From Alphaproteobacteria bacterium UBA828 (GTDB taxonomy: Bacteria > Pseudomonadota > Alphaproteobacteria > UBA828), in contig DBHM01000027.1 of assembly GCA_002296185.1 (NCBI GenBank), positions 1 to 59,006 on the forward strand: a stretch of DNA of 59,006 nt, given 5' to 3'. Below the pieces are notes generated by a model that did not search any database, was not told where the DNA came from, and was given only the letters and a program-made list of their open reading frames with translations. The translations under genes were made by a program, and so were the position numbers. Below, one piece after another: positions 43,673 to 52,636 of the stretch. The stretch's first letter is position 1; every line of letters starts with the position of its first letter.

Positions 43673-44425
43673 TTAATTTTTTTGTTCTACTTCCGTTAAT
43701 AAGTCACTCATAGCCTCTTCCATTGTATTTTCTAGTCTAAACATAAATTTTTCTCTATTTAATCCAGGTTCAATTGCAGGTAAGAATTGGAGTATTATTT
43801 TTCCAGGGTATTTTCGAAATGACCTTGGTGGCCAGTGCATACCTGAATTATGTATTACTGGAACTACTGAAACATCTAAGTTTGAATATATTCCAGCAAC
43901 ACCCGATTGGTATCGAATTTTAGTTCCGGGCATAACTCTTGTGCCTTCAGGAAAAATTATTAACGACCGATTATCATTGATGGATTTTTTTGCCTGTTTG
44001 ATAAGGTATCGCAAGGCTCTTGCGTGGCCGAGTCGGTCAATACTGATCATTCCCATTTTTTTTGTGAACTGGCCGTATCCTGGAATGAATCCTAATTCTT
44101 TTTTTATTACATAAACAGGGTTATCTAGTAAAAGTAAGAAAACTGTAGTTTCCCATTCAGACTGATGTTTAGAAGCAATTATAGCCGGTTCAAGGGGTAT
44201 GTTTTCTCTCCCCCTTACTTCAAATGTAATACCTGCGACTAGATGGAGGATAATATGATTTCCTTTAGCCCAAGTTATCACTAGCCATTTAAATAACGAT
44301 TTAGGAAGCAAAAATATAGTAGCAATCATTACGCAGCCTATAATAATTGCCCAAACGTAAAATCCAATTGTACATAGCAGCGAACGTGAGAAGTTAAGTT
44401 TTTTATGTCTACTTTTTAAAGGCAT
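43673..44425 (-). CDS. plsC: 1-acyl-sn-glycerol-3-phosphate acyltransferase (PlsC-like)
   Basis: Acylates lysophosphatidate to phosphatidate at the inner membrane. The 250-residue product has an N-terminal membrane segment (about 18-40), the catalytic block ASKHQSEWET, where the usual HX4D reads HX4E as in many proteobacterial homologues, and the substrate-binding LIIFPEGTRVMPG. The Arg/Lys-rich ends and length fit the family. Its start shares one base with the ydcF stop; the two form a short operon. Confidence 0.9.
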   Translation of the reverse strand: MPLKSRHKKLNFSRSLLCTIGFYVWAIIIGCVMIATIFLLPKSLFKWLVITWAKGNHIILHLVAGITFEVRGRENIPLEPAIIASKHQSEWETTVFLLLLDNPVYVIKKELGFIPGYGQFTKKMGMISIDRLGHARALRYLIKQAKKSINDNRSLIIFPEGTRVMPGTKIRYQSGVAGIYSNLDVSVVPVIHNSGMHWPPRSFRKYPGKIILQFLPAIEPGLNREKFMFRLENTMEEAMSDLLTEVEQKN

Positions 44426-45036
44426 TACGTAGTTGGCTTAATCATGATTAACAGAAATTTAGCATATTCGCTTGCAATCAGTTTAGATGTTCCTTGATGA
44501 TACCACCAATCTCTAACTTTCACGTGTTGAGGAAATATGGGATTAGCTACAAGGGTAGCGTTTGGGAGTGATCTGCGGAATTCCATCATACTCCTTGGCA
44601 TATGATAACTGGCTGTTACAACACGTAAGCTAGTAAAATTATGAGCATTGAACCATGAAGCGGTTTCTTTTGCATTTTCAGCAGTGTTAGATGCATCATA
44701 TCCGATTTTTATACAGCATTTTAATTCAGAAATTATTTGTGCAGATGAATTAAATAGGTCAATTGGTTGTAATCCTTTTGTTACTCCACTTACGAATAGT
44801 TTCTTACCTAGTCCATCATTAAGTAATTGTAAGCCTGCTTCTAGTCTTCCAGAGCCACCAGTAAGCACTACAATAGCATCAGTATGACTATCACGATCGA
44901 ACTTCGTATTTGAAGTTTGATTAGCAAACCAGATAAGTCCAATAGACCATGCAAAAAGTGCAGCAACTAGTAGCCCACTAGTAATTGCCCCTAGAAGCGG
45001 GAGGTGTTTGAGATTAAAAAAACCAATTATTTTCAC
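44425..45036 (-). CDS. YdcF/ElyC/SanA family membrane-anchored protein (DUF218)
   Basis: 203 residues with one N-terminal membrane segment (about 15-35) and a DUF218 domain: DAIVVLTGGSGRLEAGLQLL, KKLFVSGVTKG, SNTAENAKETASWF and VVTASYHMPRSMMEF. The family is implicated in envelope and lipid-carrier homeostasis, but the reaction is not established. It lies directly upstream of plsC. In many alphaproteobacteria ftsE and ftsX lie next to this gene; here a 249-base gap separates it from the divergent zinc-ribbon gene. Confidence 0.87.
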   Translation of the reverse strand: MKIIGFFNLKHLPLLGAITSGLLVAALFAWSIGLIWFANQTSNTKFDRDSHTDAIVVLTGGSGRLEAGLQLLNDGLGKKLFVSGVTKGLQPIDLFNSSAQIISELKCCIKIGYDASNTAENAKETASWFNAHNFTSLRVVTASYHMPRSMMEFRRSLPNATLVANPIFPQHVKVRDWWYHQGTSKLIASEYAKFLLIMIKPTT

Positions 45037-45285
45037 AAGCTTATCCTGTTGTGTTCATTAACAGATAATTGTTACCTTTTTATCATGGGCACAGTTAGAA
45101 AGAGCTGTTAGTTTGTTGTATAAATCTTATTGTATATGAGTCATACAGTTTTTTATACTCCATAACAGATTTGAAAGAGAAAGAGGAAATATCTTATCCA
45201 AAATTTGCAAAAAATATCTGCTAAAGGCTAAATTGAAAAATTACCCTATCTCCCATTATTTTTTTATATGCTCTACGGTTTGAAT

Positions 45286-45960
45286 ATGATTGTTATATGC
45301 CCTTCATGCGACGCGCGATATCTGGTTGACCCTCTTTCACTAGGTTCTGAGGGTAGGAAAGTGCGCTGTGCAAAATGTAATTTTACTTGGCATAAAAACC
45401 CCCCTCCGGAATTACCAAACAAATCAGAGACTGAAACTGATCTTGTCCCCTCAAGTCAGAATCCAATACCTTTATCACCTGGTGCTAATTTGCCAGTAAT
45501 AGTTTCTCAAAGGGAGCGTAGCAAAATTTTTGTTTGGGCGGTAATTGTTCTTTCATTTATGATTGTTGTTGGGGGCATTCTTGCGGGGCGTCATCCAATA
45601 GTAGATTCGTGGCCTGAAGCAAATAAATTCTACTCTGCTATAGGAATGGGCATTTCTTTTGCGGGCCCTTCGACCCTTTCATTTAAGAATGTATCGCGTT
45701 TACAAATTACTCAAGAAGGAATTCCGGTCTTAGAAGTTAGGGGCGAGGTCTGGAGTAATAAAAAAACAGAGATAAGAATTCCACCTATTCGTGTAGCGGT
45801 AATTGATTCTGGTGGTAGGGAGCTGCATCATTGGATAGTGATTGCTACATCAAGAGTTGTTGATGCATCTAAGGGTATAGAATTTATGACTCGGCTTTCA
45901 AACCCTCCTAGTGCTGCCGCCAGTCTTGTCCTTACTTTTGTAGATAAGAAAGATTCTTAG
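45286..45960 (+). CDS. MJ0042-type zinc-ribbon, membrane-anchored protein (DUF3426-like)
   Basis: About 224 residues from ATG 45286, which starts directly with the zinc ribbon MIVICPSCDARYLVDP...VRCAKCNFTWH. The frame extends to ATG 45268, but those six residues are not conserved-looking. A low-complexity Pro/Ser linker leads to one membrane segment (about 85-105). The C-terminal domain resembles DUF3426, with VLEVRGEVWSNKKTEIRIPP and a late SRVVDASKGIEFMTRLSNPP. The function is unknown; the protein is found at this spot in alphaproteobacteria near ftsEX. It converges on lysA. Confidence 0.85.
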   Translation: MIVICPSCDARYLVDPLSLGSEGRKVRCAKCNFTWHKNPPPELPNKSETETDLVPSSQNPIPLSPGANLPVIVSQRERSKIFVWAVIVLSFMIVVGGILAGRHPIVDSWPEANKFYSAIGMGISFAGPSTLSFKNVSRLQITQEGIPVLEVRGEVWSNKKTEIRIPPIRVAVIDSGGRELHHWIVIATSRVVDASKGIEFMTRLSNPPSAAASLVLTFVDKKDS

Positions 45961-45972
45961 TGTAATTTTACA

Positions 45973-45996
45973 CCTCTAACTGAAACTATTTAGAGG
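45973..45996. terminator. Hairpin between convergent zinc-ribbon gene and lysA
   Basis: CCTCTAA and TTAGAGG form a perfect 7-bp inverted repeat around a 10-base loop in the 60-base convergent gap. It is followed by a weaker AT stem (CTTAA-ATAAA-TTAAG). No long T-run is present, so a bidirectional terminator is plausible but not secure. Confidence 0.35.
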
Positions 45997-46020
45997 CTTA
46001 AATAAATTAAGTCATTGGTC

Positions 46021-47307
46021 TTATTCTGTAAGCCACTCAGCTATGTTTTCATCTGCCACAAAGGCTTCAATAGAAGAATTTTTTCTAATAATTGACCATT
46101 TCTTCTTTTTTACTAAAACCTCGCTTGCTGGAATACGACTATTATAATGAGAGGACATGGAAGCTCCATATGCTCCGGTGTTAAGTATAGCTAACAAATT
46201 ACCAGGAGCTAACGGGGGCAAATCTCTATCATGTGCCAGGAAGTCACCGCTCTCACAAATTGGCCCAACAACATCTACGGTCTCCTTGTCCGGGGACTCT
46301 TTGGTCTGTATTACGGGTTTAATTTCGTGCCAGGCATCATATAAGGCTGGTCTCATAAAATCGTTCATGGCGCAGTCAACGATAGCAAAATTTCTTGCCT
46401 CTGTTCTTTTGACATAGATAACTCTTGTTAAGAGGATGCCTGCAGGAGCAGTTATCCATCGGCCAGGTTCAAGAATAATTCGGCATCCTGCTGCACTAGC
46501 TGCTTTACTCACTATAGACGCATAATGTAATAATGAAGGCTCATCCTCTGAAGAGTATCGAATGCCTAAACCGCCACCAAAATCTATATTTTCAATCTGA
46601 TGGCCTTTTGATTTTAAATTGCAGGCTAGCTGAGAAATTTTTGAGAAAGCCATCTCAAAGGGTTCTAAATCAGTAAGCTGGGACCCGATATGTGTTGCTA
46701 ATCCAGTTGCTTTTACTCCTTTCAAACTTTCAATTTTTTTATAAAGATGTATAGCTTTTTCATACGGTACACCAAATTTGTCTCCACTTCGCCCGGTAGC
46801 TATCTTGTTGTGGGTATTTGCATCAACATCGGGGTTAACTCTAACGGCTACAGGCGCCGTGGTTCCGCGATTGAGAGCAACACTATTTAACTGTTCAAGT
46901 TCTGGTTCGGACTCTATATTTATCTGAAAAATATTTGCATCTAGGGCTGCTCCCATTTCATCTTCAGTTTTACCCACACCTGCAAATACAATTTTTTCAG
47001 GAGAGACCCCCGCTTGTAATGCCCGATATAGTTCACCTCCTGAGACTACATCTGCACCAGCGCCGTGCTGAGCTAGTGTGCGTATGACAGAAATATTTCC
47101 ATTTGCTTTGACTGAGTAACAAATTAGTCCATTGGGGTTAGTTTTTGCTATTGCTTTATATCTTTCAATAAGTGCCTCAGATGAATAGACGTATAATGGT
47201 GTTCCTACTTCTCGAGCTAGTTCGGGAAGAGAGACTTGTTCAGCGTACATTAGTTTATCATCTGATCCTTCCATACTATTATAGTTGAATTGGTCTCTTA
47301 TATTCAT
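46021..47307 (-). CDS. lysA: Diaminopimelate decarboxylase
   Basis: PLP-dependent decarboxylation of meso-diaminopimelate to L-lysine. The 428-residue fold type III enzyme has the PLP Lys in CYSVKANGNISVI, GADVVSGGELYRAL, KFGVPYEKA, ATHIGSQLTDL, IDFGGGLGIRY, EPGRWITAPAGILLT and the active-site Cys in GPICESGDFLA, ending with NTGAYGASMSSHYN. It follows the small lipoprotein gene by 39 bases in the argH-lptM-lysA run, the usual order in alphaproteobacteria. Confidence 0.95.
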   Translation of the reverse strand: MNIRDQFNYNSMEGSDDKLMYAEQVSLPELAREVGTPLYVYSSEALIERYKAIAKTNPNGLICYSVKANGNISVIRTLAQHGAGADVVSGGELYRALQAGVSPEKIVFAGVGKTEDEMGAALDANIFQINIESEPELEQLNSVALNRGTTAPVAVRVNPDVDANTHNKIATGRSGDKFGVPYEKAIHLYKKIESLKGVKATGLATHIGSQLTDLEPFEMAFSKISQLACNLKSKGHQIENIDFGGGLGIRYSSEDEPSLLHYASIVSKAASAAGCRIILEPGRWITAPAGILLTRVIYVKRTEARNFAIVDCAMNDFMRPALYDAWHEIKPVIQTKESPDKETVDVVGPICESGDFLAHDRDLPPLAPGNLLAILNTGAYGASMSSHYNSRIPASEVLVKKKKWSIIRKNSSIEAFVADENIAEWLTE

Positions 47308-47346
47308 AATTAAATATCCATAATCATTTAAATATAGGGGCTAGTG

Positions 47347-47481
47347 CTAGATAATTATGCTGCTGCGCATAGCAGTTTCAGGTATTTTAAGAGGTCCTTT
47401 TTTTCCGCACCCTCCTGCTAGAGCAATTACGAGACCTAATACAGCAACTAAAGTCAAAATAAGACTAAGTTTGCGTATCAT
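47347..47481 (-). CDS. lptM: Small LptM/YifL-like lipoprotein
   Basis: A 44-residue gene between argH and lysA, reading MIRKLSLILTLVAVLGLVI then ALAGGCGKKGPLKIPE. A signal segment ends in the lipobox AGGC, followed by the CGKKGPL core typical of LptM (YifL), a lipoprotein that assists assembly of the LPS translocon LptD/E in enterobacteria. The ATG at 47479-47481 overlaps the argH TGA in an ATGA arrangement and is preceded by GAGG. Position and motif agree with the family. The length is short but normal. Role in LPS export is inferred from the family. Confidence 0.85.
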   Translation of the reverse strand: MIRKLSLILTLVAVLGLVIALAGGCGKKGPLKIPETAMRSSIII

Positions 47482-48959
47482 AGAAACCTCTTTTTAGCTT
47501 GCCTAAGTTGAAGTTTTACCTGTTTCACGGAAGTGCCCCCATAACTAGTTTTAGTATTTATGGCAATTTCAGGTTTAAGAATATCATGTGCTGCTTTGGT
47601 TATCTTTGGTTGTATACTTTGTAAATCTGACAATGACAAATCCCATAATCTTGAATCTTTAGAGTCTGCCATTTTTACTATTTTCCCAACCGACTCATGG
47701 GCATTGCGGAATGGTATATTTAATTCCCTCACCAACCAATCAGCTAATTCAGTTGCGGTAGAGTGTCCTTCTTTTGTTGCCTCTGCCATAGCCTCTTTAT
47801 TTATTGTCATATCGTTTATCATTCCTCCGGCTGCTCGGAGGCAAATCGATAAAGTTTTAAAGGAATCAAATATAGGCTCTTTGTCTTCTTGCATGTCCTT
47901 TGCGTAAGCTAAAGAGAGTCCCTTCATTGTATTTAATAGTCCAACAAAATTTCCTGTAACTCTCCCATTTTTTCCTCTAATAAGCTCAGCTGCATCAGGA
48001 TTTCTCTTTTGGGGCATTATTGAGCTACCAGTTGAAAAGCTATCAGATAATCTGATAAACCCAAATTGATTACTTGACCATATGACTAGCTCTTCTCCAA
48101 GTCTGGAGAGGTGGGATGAGCAAAGAGCTACTGCAGCCAGCGCTTCAAGGGCAAAATCCCTGTCTGAAACAGAGTCAAGGGAATTTCGTGTTGGACGATC
48201 AAACCCTAAACTTTCTGATGTCATCTTTCTGTCTATAGGAAATGATGTTCCAGCAAGGGCCGCTGAACCCAAAGGGCATTCATTCAATCTTTTTCTGGCG
48301 TCATTGAATCGGCCACGATCACGTCCAAACATTTCCACATAACTCAAAAGATGGTGTCCAAGCGTTACCGGCTGGGCTCCCTGTAAGTGTGTGAATCCTG
48401 GAATAGGAGTGTCTGAGTGTTGCTCTGCTCTTTTAATCAAGGCGCTCTGTAAAGCTTGTAATTCTCGATCGGATTGATCAATTGCTTTCCTGATCCAAAT
48501 TTTGAAATCTGTAGCAACCTGGTCATTTCTTGATCTTGCAGTATGGAGTCTACCGGCGGCATCACCTATTAATAAAAATAATCGGTTTTCAATATTCATG
48601 TGGATATCTTCCAGGGTATGATTAGGAGTCAGTTCGCCGTCCTCGATCTCACGCTGAATTTGATTAAGTCCTTTGATTATCTTTTTTTTATCTGAATTAT
48701 TTAGTATGCCCTGGTTATAAAGCATCTCAGCATGAGCTTTGCTGCACTCGATATCCTCTTCATATAAAACCCAATCCACATCTACAGAAGAGTTAATATC
48801 CTCCATAATGCTGCTTGGTCCTTTACTAAAACGGCCACCCCATAGGGGGTTAGATCCAGTATCTTTTAACTCAGATTGAGTAGAGGATTTAGCCAGTTTT
48901 TTTGGTCTTTTTTTGTACGTTCTTTTAGTTTGCTTTTTATGTTTCTTATTATCTTCCAT
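47478..48959 (-). CDS. argH: Argininosuccinate lyase with basic N-terminal extension
   Basis: Splits argininosuccinate to arginine and fumarate. The 493-residue product contains NPLWGGRFSKGPS, DIHMNIENRLF, HTARSRNDQVATDFKIW, GFTHLQGAQPVTLGHHLL and the fumarase/ASL signature GSSIMPQKRNPDAAELI. The core begins near residue 37. Before it is an extension with 12 Lys/Arg in the first 24 residues (MEDNKKHKKQTKRTYKKRP...). No alternative start exists between the two, so the extension is probably translated. It heads the argH-lptM-lysA operon. Confidence 0.95.
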   Translation of the reverse strand: MEDNKKHKKQTKRTYKKRPKKLAKSSTQSELKDTGSNPLWGGRFSKGPSSIMEDINSSVDVDWVLYEEDIECSKAHAEMLYNQGILNNSDKKKIIKGLNQIQREIEDGELTPNHTLEDIHMNIENRLFLLIGDAAGRLHTARSRNDQVATDFKIWIRKAIDQSDRELQALQSALIKRAEQHSDTPIPGFTHLQGAQPVTLGHHLLSYVEMFGRDRGRFNDARKRLNECPLGSAALAGTSFPIDRKMTSESLGFDRPTRNSLDSVSDRDFALEALAAVALCSSHLSRLGEELVIWSSNQFGFIRLSDSFSTGSSIMPQKRNPDAAELIRGKNGRVTGNFVGLLNTMKGLSLAYAKDMQEDKEPIFDSFKTLSICLRAAGGMINDMTINKEAMAEATKEGHSTATELADWLVRELNIPFRNAHESVGKIVKMADSKDSRLWDLSLSDLQSIQPKITKAAHDILKPEIAINTKTSYGGTSVKQVKLQLRQAKKRFL

Positions 48960-49346
48960 AATCTATTACCGCCATTAGATAGGTGGGCTTTGTATAATTG
49001 TAACAGATTCATGCCTTAGAGCATATTGACGAGATTACCAATATAAAAATAAATAAATTTTTAATTTATTATTATTGATCCTGCTTTATTATCAAGCCTA
49101 TTACGAGGAATCGTTATTTATTGGGATTCTAAACAATTGAAGCACAAGAGGTAAAGAAAATCATTTTCTTAAAAAATTCTACGTCACACTAGGTTTTTGC
49201 AGTTTTTTGGTATTTACAGCATCTATTTTTACTTACTTACAGTCCTTAAGGCACGGTATTCATAATGGATAAAGTTATCTGCGATAGTATAATTCAAGAT
49301 ACTGGTGTAAATAGGTTTTAGTAAGTAAATAAGGATAAGAGATTAA
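48960..49346. other. Divergent intergenic region argH/PCuAC, no gene seen
   Basis: 387 bases, AT-rich. There is an AATAAAT/ATTTATT inverted repeat near 49050-49075 and GAAAAT-C-ATTTTC near 49158-49170. The only ATG with a few codons (49265) ends after 18 residues. A purine-rich AAGGATAAGAG precedes the PCuAC start. No RNA gene recognised. Confidence 0.6.
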
Positions 49347-49889
49347 ATGTATAAAATTATTTTACCTATCCCTAGACGTATACTCGGTTTCTTGCTGGTT
49401 ACACTAGCAATATTTATATTCCTTTCTACTGATTCGTTTTCTCATGATAAAATTCATGGTTCCTTAGTTCTAATCCACCCTTTGATTAAAATCGTTCCAG
49501 GTTCACCTAATGCGGCATTGTATATTGAGATTGCAAATGAGGGTAAGCTCCAGGATAGATTGATTGGCGCAGAATGTGACTGTGCTAGAAAAATGGCCCT
49601 TCATTCTCAAATAATTGAGGATGGAATCGCAAAAATGAGACATATAGATTCTATAATTATTCCACCTGAGACTAGTATTGAGTTACTTCCTGGTGGTTAT
49701 CATATCATGATAATGGGCTTAAGGGGCACATACGAGAATAATGATACTATTCCAGTGAAATTCACTTTCGAAAATCAAGGTATTATATCTATGCAGGCTC
49801 TAGTTGAGTATGTAGTGACGGATCAAAACAGAAGTTCTCTTATCGGCGATGAGAAGATAATTACAAAAGAAAATCATATACACCATTAG
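49347..49889 (+). CDS. Periplasmic PCu(A)C-type copper chaperone
   Basis: PCuAC proteins bind Cu(I) and pass it to cytochrome oxidase assembly. The 180-residue product has an N-terminal signal segment (about 13-31, ending near SFSHD). The copper motif H-X10-M-X21-H-X-M is met exactly: His in ALHSQ, Met in IAKMRH, then PGGYHIM. The rest (ALYIEIANEGKLQDRLIGA, IIPPETSIELLPGG) is family-typical. Its stop overlaps the convergent hbd stop by 4 bases. It is the second copper chaperone in the window after the SCO protein at 2307. Confidence 0.9.
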   Translation: MYKIILPIPRRILGFLLVTLAIFIFLSTDSFSHDKIHGSLVLIHPLIKIVPGSPNAALYIEIANEGKLQDRLIGAECDCARKMALHSQIIEDGIAKMRHIDSIIIPPETSIELLPGGYHIMIMGLRGTYENNDTIPVKFTFENQGIISMQALVEYVVTDQNRSSLIGDEKIITKENHIHH

Positions 49890-50758
49890 CGAGTAGGAAT
49901 TGGTTTTTCTCCGGAATAGTCATAGAAGCCCTTTCCTGTTTTTCTGCCCAACCAACCAGCCTCAACGTATTTAGCCAACAATGGACAGGGCCTATATTTA
50001 CTGTCTGCAAGCCCTTCATAGAGTACATGCATTATTGCATGACATGTGTCTAAGCCAATAAAATCAGCAAGCTGGAGGGGCCCCATGGGATGGTGTGCTC
50101 CGAGTTTCATGGAGGTATCTATTGCTTCGACATTTCCTACTCCTTCGTAGAGTGCATAGATAGCTTCATTAATCATGGGAAGTAGGATACGGTTCACAAT
50201 AAATGCAGGGAAGTCCTCAGCCATTGCAGGGGTTTTGCCCATACGTATTGTTACATCACGTATTGTCTCATATGTTTCTGTATCAGTTGCAATCCCTCTA
50301 ACAAGTTCTACTAACTCCATCAGTGGAACAGGATTCATGAAATGCATACCCATGAATTTGTTAGGGCGATCTGTGCTTGCTGCAAGCCTGGTAACAGAAA
50401 TAGAAGATGTATTTGTACAGAGAATAGCTTCAGGCCTTAACAAACCGTGTAGGCTATTAAAGATTTCTTTCTTAAGTGGCTCGTTCTCAGCTGCGGCTTC
50501 AATAACAAGATCACAATGTTTTAGATCATTGACTCCATTACCACTTTTAATCTTTTCAATTGCATTTGATTTTGTATCTTCAGAGAGCAGCCCTTTTTGG
50601 ACTTGTCGATCCAAATTACGTTCGATTGAAGAAAATGCATTTCTAATTTTCTCTTCGTTTACGTCAATGATTGTTACGTCGAAATCGTTTATGGCTGCGA
50701 CGTGGGCGATACCATTACCCATTTGTCCAGCACCAATAATACCAATAGTTTTTATCAT
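49886..50758 (-). CDS. hbd: 3-hydroxybutyryl-CoA dehydrogenase
   Basis: NAD(P)-dependent oxidation/reduction between 3-hydroxybutyryl-CoA and acetoacetyl-CoA. The 290-residue product has the Rossmann motif IGIIGAGQMGNGIAHVAA, CDLVIEAAAENEPLKKEIF, LCTNTSSISVTRLA, the catalytic His in GMHFMNPVPLMELVE, FIVNRILLPMINEAI and HHPMGPLQLADFIGLD. It follows etfA by 9 bases in an etfB-etfA-hbd run, as often in alphaproteobacteria, linking short-chain acyl-CoA oxidation to the electron-transfer flavoprotein. Confidence 0.94.
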   Translation of the reverse strand: MIKTIGIIGAGQMGNGIAHVAAINDFDVTIIDVNEEKIRNAFSSIERNLDRQVQKGLLSEDTKSNAIEKIKSGNGVNDLKHCDLVIEAAAENEPLKKEIFNSLHGLLRPEAILCTNTSSISVTRLAASTDRPNKFMGMHFMNPVPLMELVELVRGIATDTETYETIRDVTIRMGKTPAMAEDFPAFIVNRILLPMINEAIYALYEGVGNVEAIDTSMKLGAHHPMGPLQLADFIGLDTCHAIMHVLYEGLADSKYRPCPLLAKYVEAGWLGRKTGKGFYDYSGEKPIPTR

Positions 50759-50767
50759 TTTATTGCC

Positions 50768-51721
50768 TCAAGTTTTTGAAAGGCCACGTTTATCAAGTTC
50801 TTCTGCTAGTTCTGGGAGTACTTTAAACAAGTCTGCGACAAGACCATAATCTGCAACCTGAAAAATTGGTGCTTCTTCGTCCTTATTTATAGCAGCTATA
50901 AATTTACTATCTTTCATACCAGCAAGGTGCTGTATTGCTCCAGAAATCCCCACAGCTAAATACAGAGTAGGAGCAACTACCTTTCCCGTCTGTCCAACCT
51001 GATAGTCATTAGGTACGAACCCAGAGTCTACTGCAGCACGGGAAGCTCCTATTGCAGCACCCAGTCGATCTGCAACAGCTTCGACTAATACAAAGTTTTC
51101 TCCTGATTGCATGCCGCGCCCGCCAGATACTATTATATCAGCGCTGGTAAGCTCTGGTCTTTCAGAGGCACTCACTTCAAGTTTTTTAAATACTGATAAT
51201 CCCGTATCTTCATTCCCTTTAACCTCTTCAGTAGGGGCAGTTTGATCTCCCACTATTGCTGCTTCAAAAGCTGTAGCACGCACAGTAATCACCTTTATTT
51301 TATCAGTACTTTTAACTGTTGTGATGACATTTCCAGCGTAAGTAGGTCGCGAAAATGTTTCTTGATCGATTATACTGCTAATGTCAGATAACTGTGCCAC
51401 GTCAAGCAGTGCTGCGACGCGTGGCATTACATTTTTACCAAAAGTAGTAGCCGTAGCCATGATATGACTATATGAGTCGCCTAGTGACACAAGAATAGGG
51501 GCAACGTTCTCAGCTAAACCATGCTCATAAGCGCTATTATTAGCGTATAGAACCTTGGTTACTCCTTGGATTTCAGAGGCTGTTTTTACAACTGGGCCTG
51601 CATCATTTCCAGCAACTAAAATATGGACGTCTTCCGATATTAGTAATGCTGCTGTCACTGAATGCATCGTGGCACGTTTAAGTTCTGAGTTATCATGTTC
51701 GGCTAAAATAAGAACAGTCAT
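50768..51721 (-). CDS. etfA: Electron transfer flavoprotein alpha subunit
   Basis: Binds FAD and passes electrons from acyl-CoA dehydrogenases to ETF-ubiquinone oxidoreductase. The 317-residue product has an N-terminal ETF domain (VLILAEHDNSELKRAT) and the C-terminal FAD domain with VSGGRGMQSGENF, GASRAAVDSGFVPNDYQVGQTG, VGISGAIQHLAGMK and AINKDEEAPIFQVADYGL. Its start shares one base with the etfB stop. Confidence 0.95.
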   Translation of the reverse strand: MTVLILAEHDNSELKRATMHSVTAALLISEDVHILVAGNDAGPVVKTASEIQGVTKVLYANNSAYEHGLAENVAPILVSLGDSYSHIMATATTFGKNVMPRVAALLDVAQLSDISSIIDQETFSRPTYAGNVITTVKSTDKIKVITVRATAFEAAIVGDQTAPTEEVKGNEDTGLSVFKKLEVSASERPELTSADIIVSGGRGMQSGENFVLVEAVADRLGAAIGASRAAVDSGFVPNDYQVGQTGKVVAPTLYLAVGISGAIQHLAGMKDSKFIAAINKDEEAPIFQVADYGLVADLFKVLPELAEELDKRGLSKT

Positions 51722-52470
51722 TAGATCACCTTAGCTTCGTTTTGTAGTTTGTCTAAAAGCTCAGTTACGGATTCTACTATTACTCCAGACTCTCTTTTTG
51801 GTGGCTCCTCCACTTTAAGAGTAATTAATCTTGGCTCAACATCTACAGATAATTCGTCTGGAGATTTAATATCGATAGCTTTTTTCTTAGCCTTCATAAT
51901 ATTTGGTAGTGATGCATATCGGGGTTCATTGAGTCTTAGGTCAGTTGTTATTACGGCGGGTAGTTTTACAGAAATTGTTTCTAATCCACCATCTACTTCA
52001 CGTGTAACCTCAGCATTTCCATCTGATAACACAATATTTGATGCGAAGGTTGCTTGTGACCAATTTAATAAAGCCGCCAGCATTTGTCCTGTTTGGTTGC
52101 TGTCATCATCGATTGCTTGTTTACCTAGGATTACGACTTCTGGTTGTTCTATATCCACTATAGCTTTTAAAAGTTTTGCGATAGCAAGTGGTTGTAGTTC
52201 TATATCCGTTTTTATGTGAATGCCTCTATCAGCTCCCATAGCCAATGCTGTTCTGAGAGTTTCCTGAACTTGGTCTGGTCCAGCGGACACTGCTATGACA
52301 TCTTCTGCTAGGCCAGATTCTTTCATTCTCACAGCTTCTTCTACGGCAATTTCACAGAAAGGGTTCATTGCCATTTTAACATTGGCCATGTCCACATCAG
52401 TATTATCTGACTTGACGCGAATTTTTACATTGTAATCAATAGTTCGCTTTACGGCGACTAGCAGTTTCAT
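51721..52470 (-). CDS. etfB: Electron transfer flavoprotein beta subunit
   Basis: AMP-binding partner of EtfA. The 249-residue product starts MKLLVAVKRTIDYNVKIRV and carries MAMNPFCEIAVEEAVRMKE, ALAMGADRGIHI, ILGKQAIDDDSNQTGQMLA and the recognition-loop signature VDGGLETISVKLPAVITTDLR. It is first gene of etfB-etfA-hbd, with a good promoter candidate at 52595-52623. Confidence 0.95.
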   Translation of the reverse strand: MKLLVAVKRTIDYNVKIRVKSDNTDVDMANVKMAMNPFCEIAVEEAVRMKESGLAEDVIAVSAGPDQVQETLRTALAMGADRGIHIKTDIELQPLAIAKLLKAIVDIEQPEVVILGKQAIDDDSNQTGQMLAALLNWSQATFASNIVLSDGNAEVTREVDGGLETISVKLPAVITTDLRLNEPRYASLPNIMKAKKKAIDIKSPDELSVDVEPRLITLKVEEPPKRESGVIVESVTELLDKLQNEAKVI

Positions 52471-52594
52471 CTACAGCCTGCTCCCTTAGTTATTTATATC
52501 CATATAATTGTAATGCTATTCAGCGGTATTTTCCAAAAATAAATATAAACATACATATTATTTTTTAAAACCTTATCAAGTCCTAAGGAAGAGT

Positions 52595-52623
52595 AGGATA
52601 TTCTCGGCTAAGTATTAAGTCAA
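52595..52623 (-). promoter_or_regulatory. Sigma70-like promoter for etfB-etfA-hbd
   Basis: On the minus strand TTGACT is followed after exactly 17 bases by TATCCT, about 125 nt upstream of the etfB start, in the only gap of the hbd-to-HIG1 run. A weak CCTTA/TAAGG stem at 52571-52588 lies just downstream and could be a leader hairpin. Confidence 0.45.
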
Positions 52624-52636
52624 CGGGAAGCGGCTA

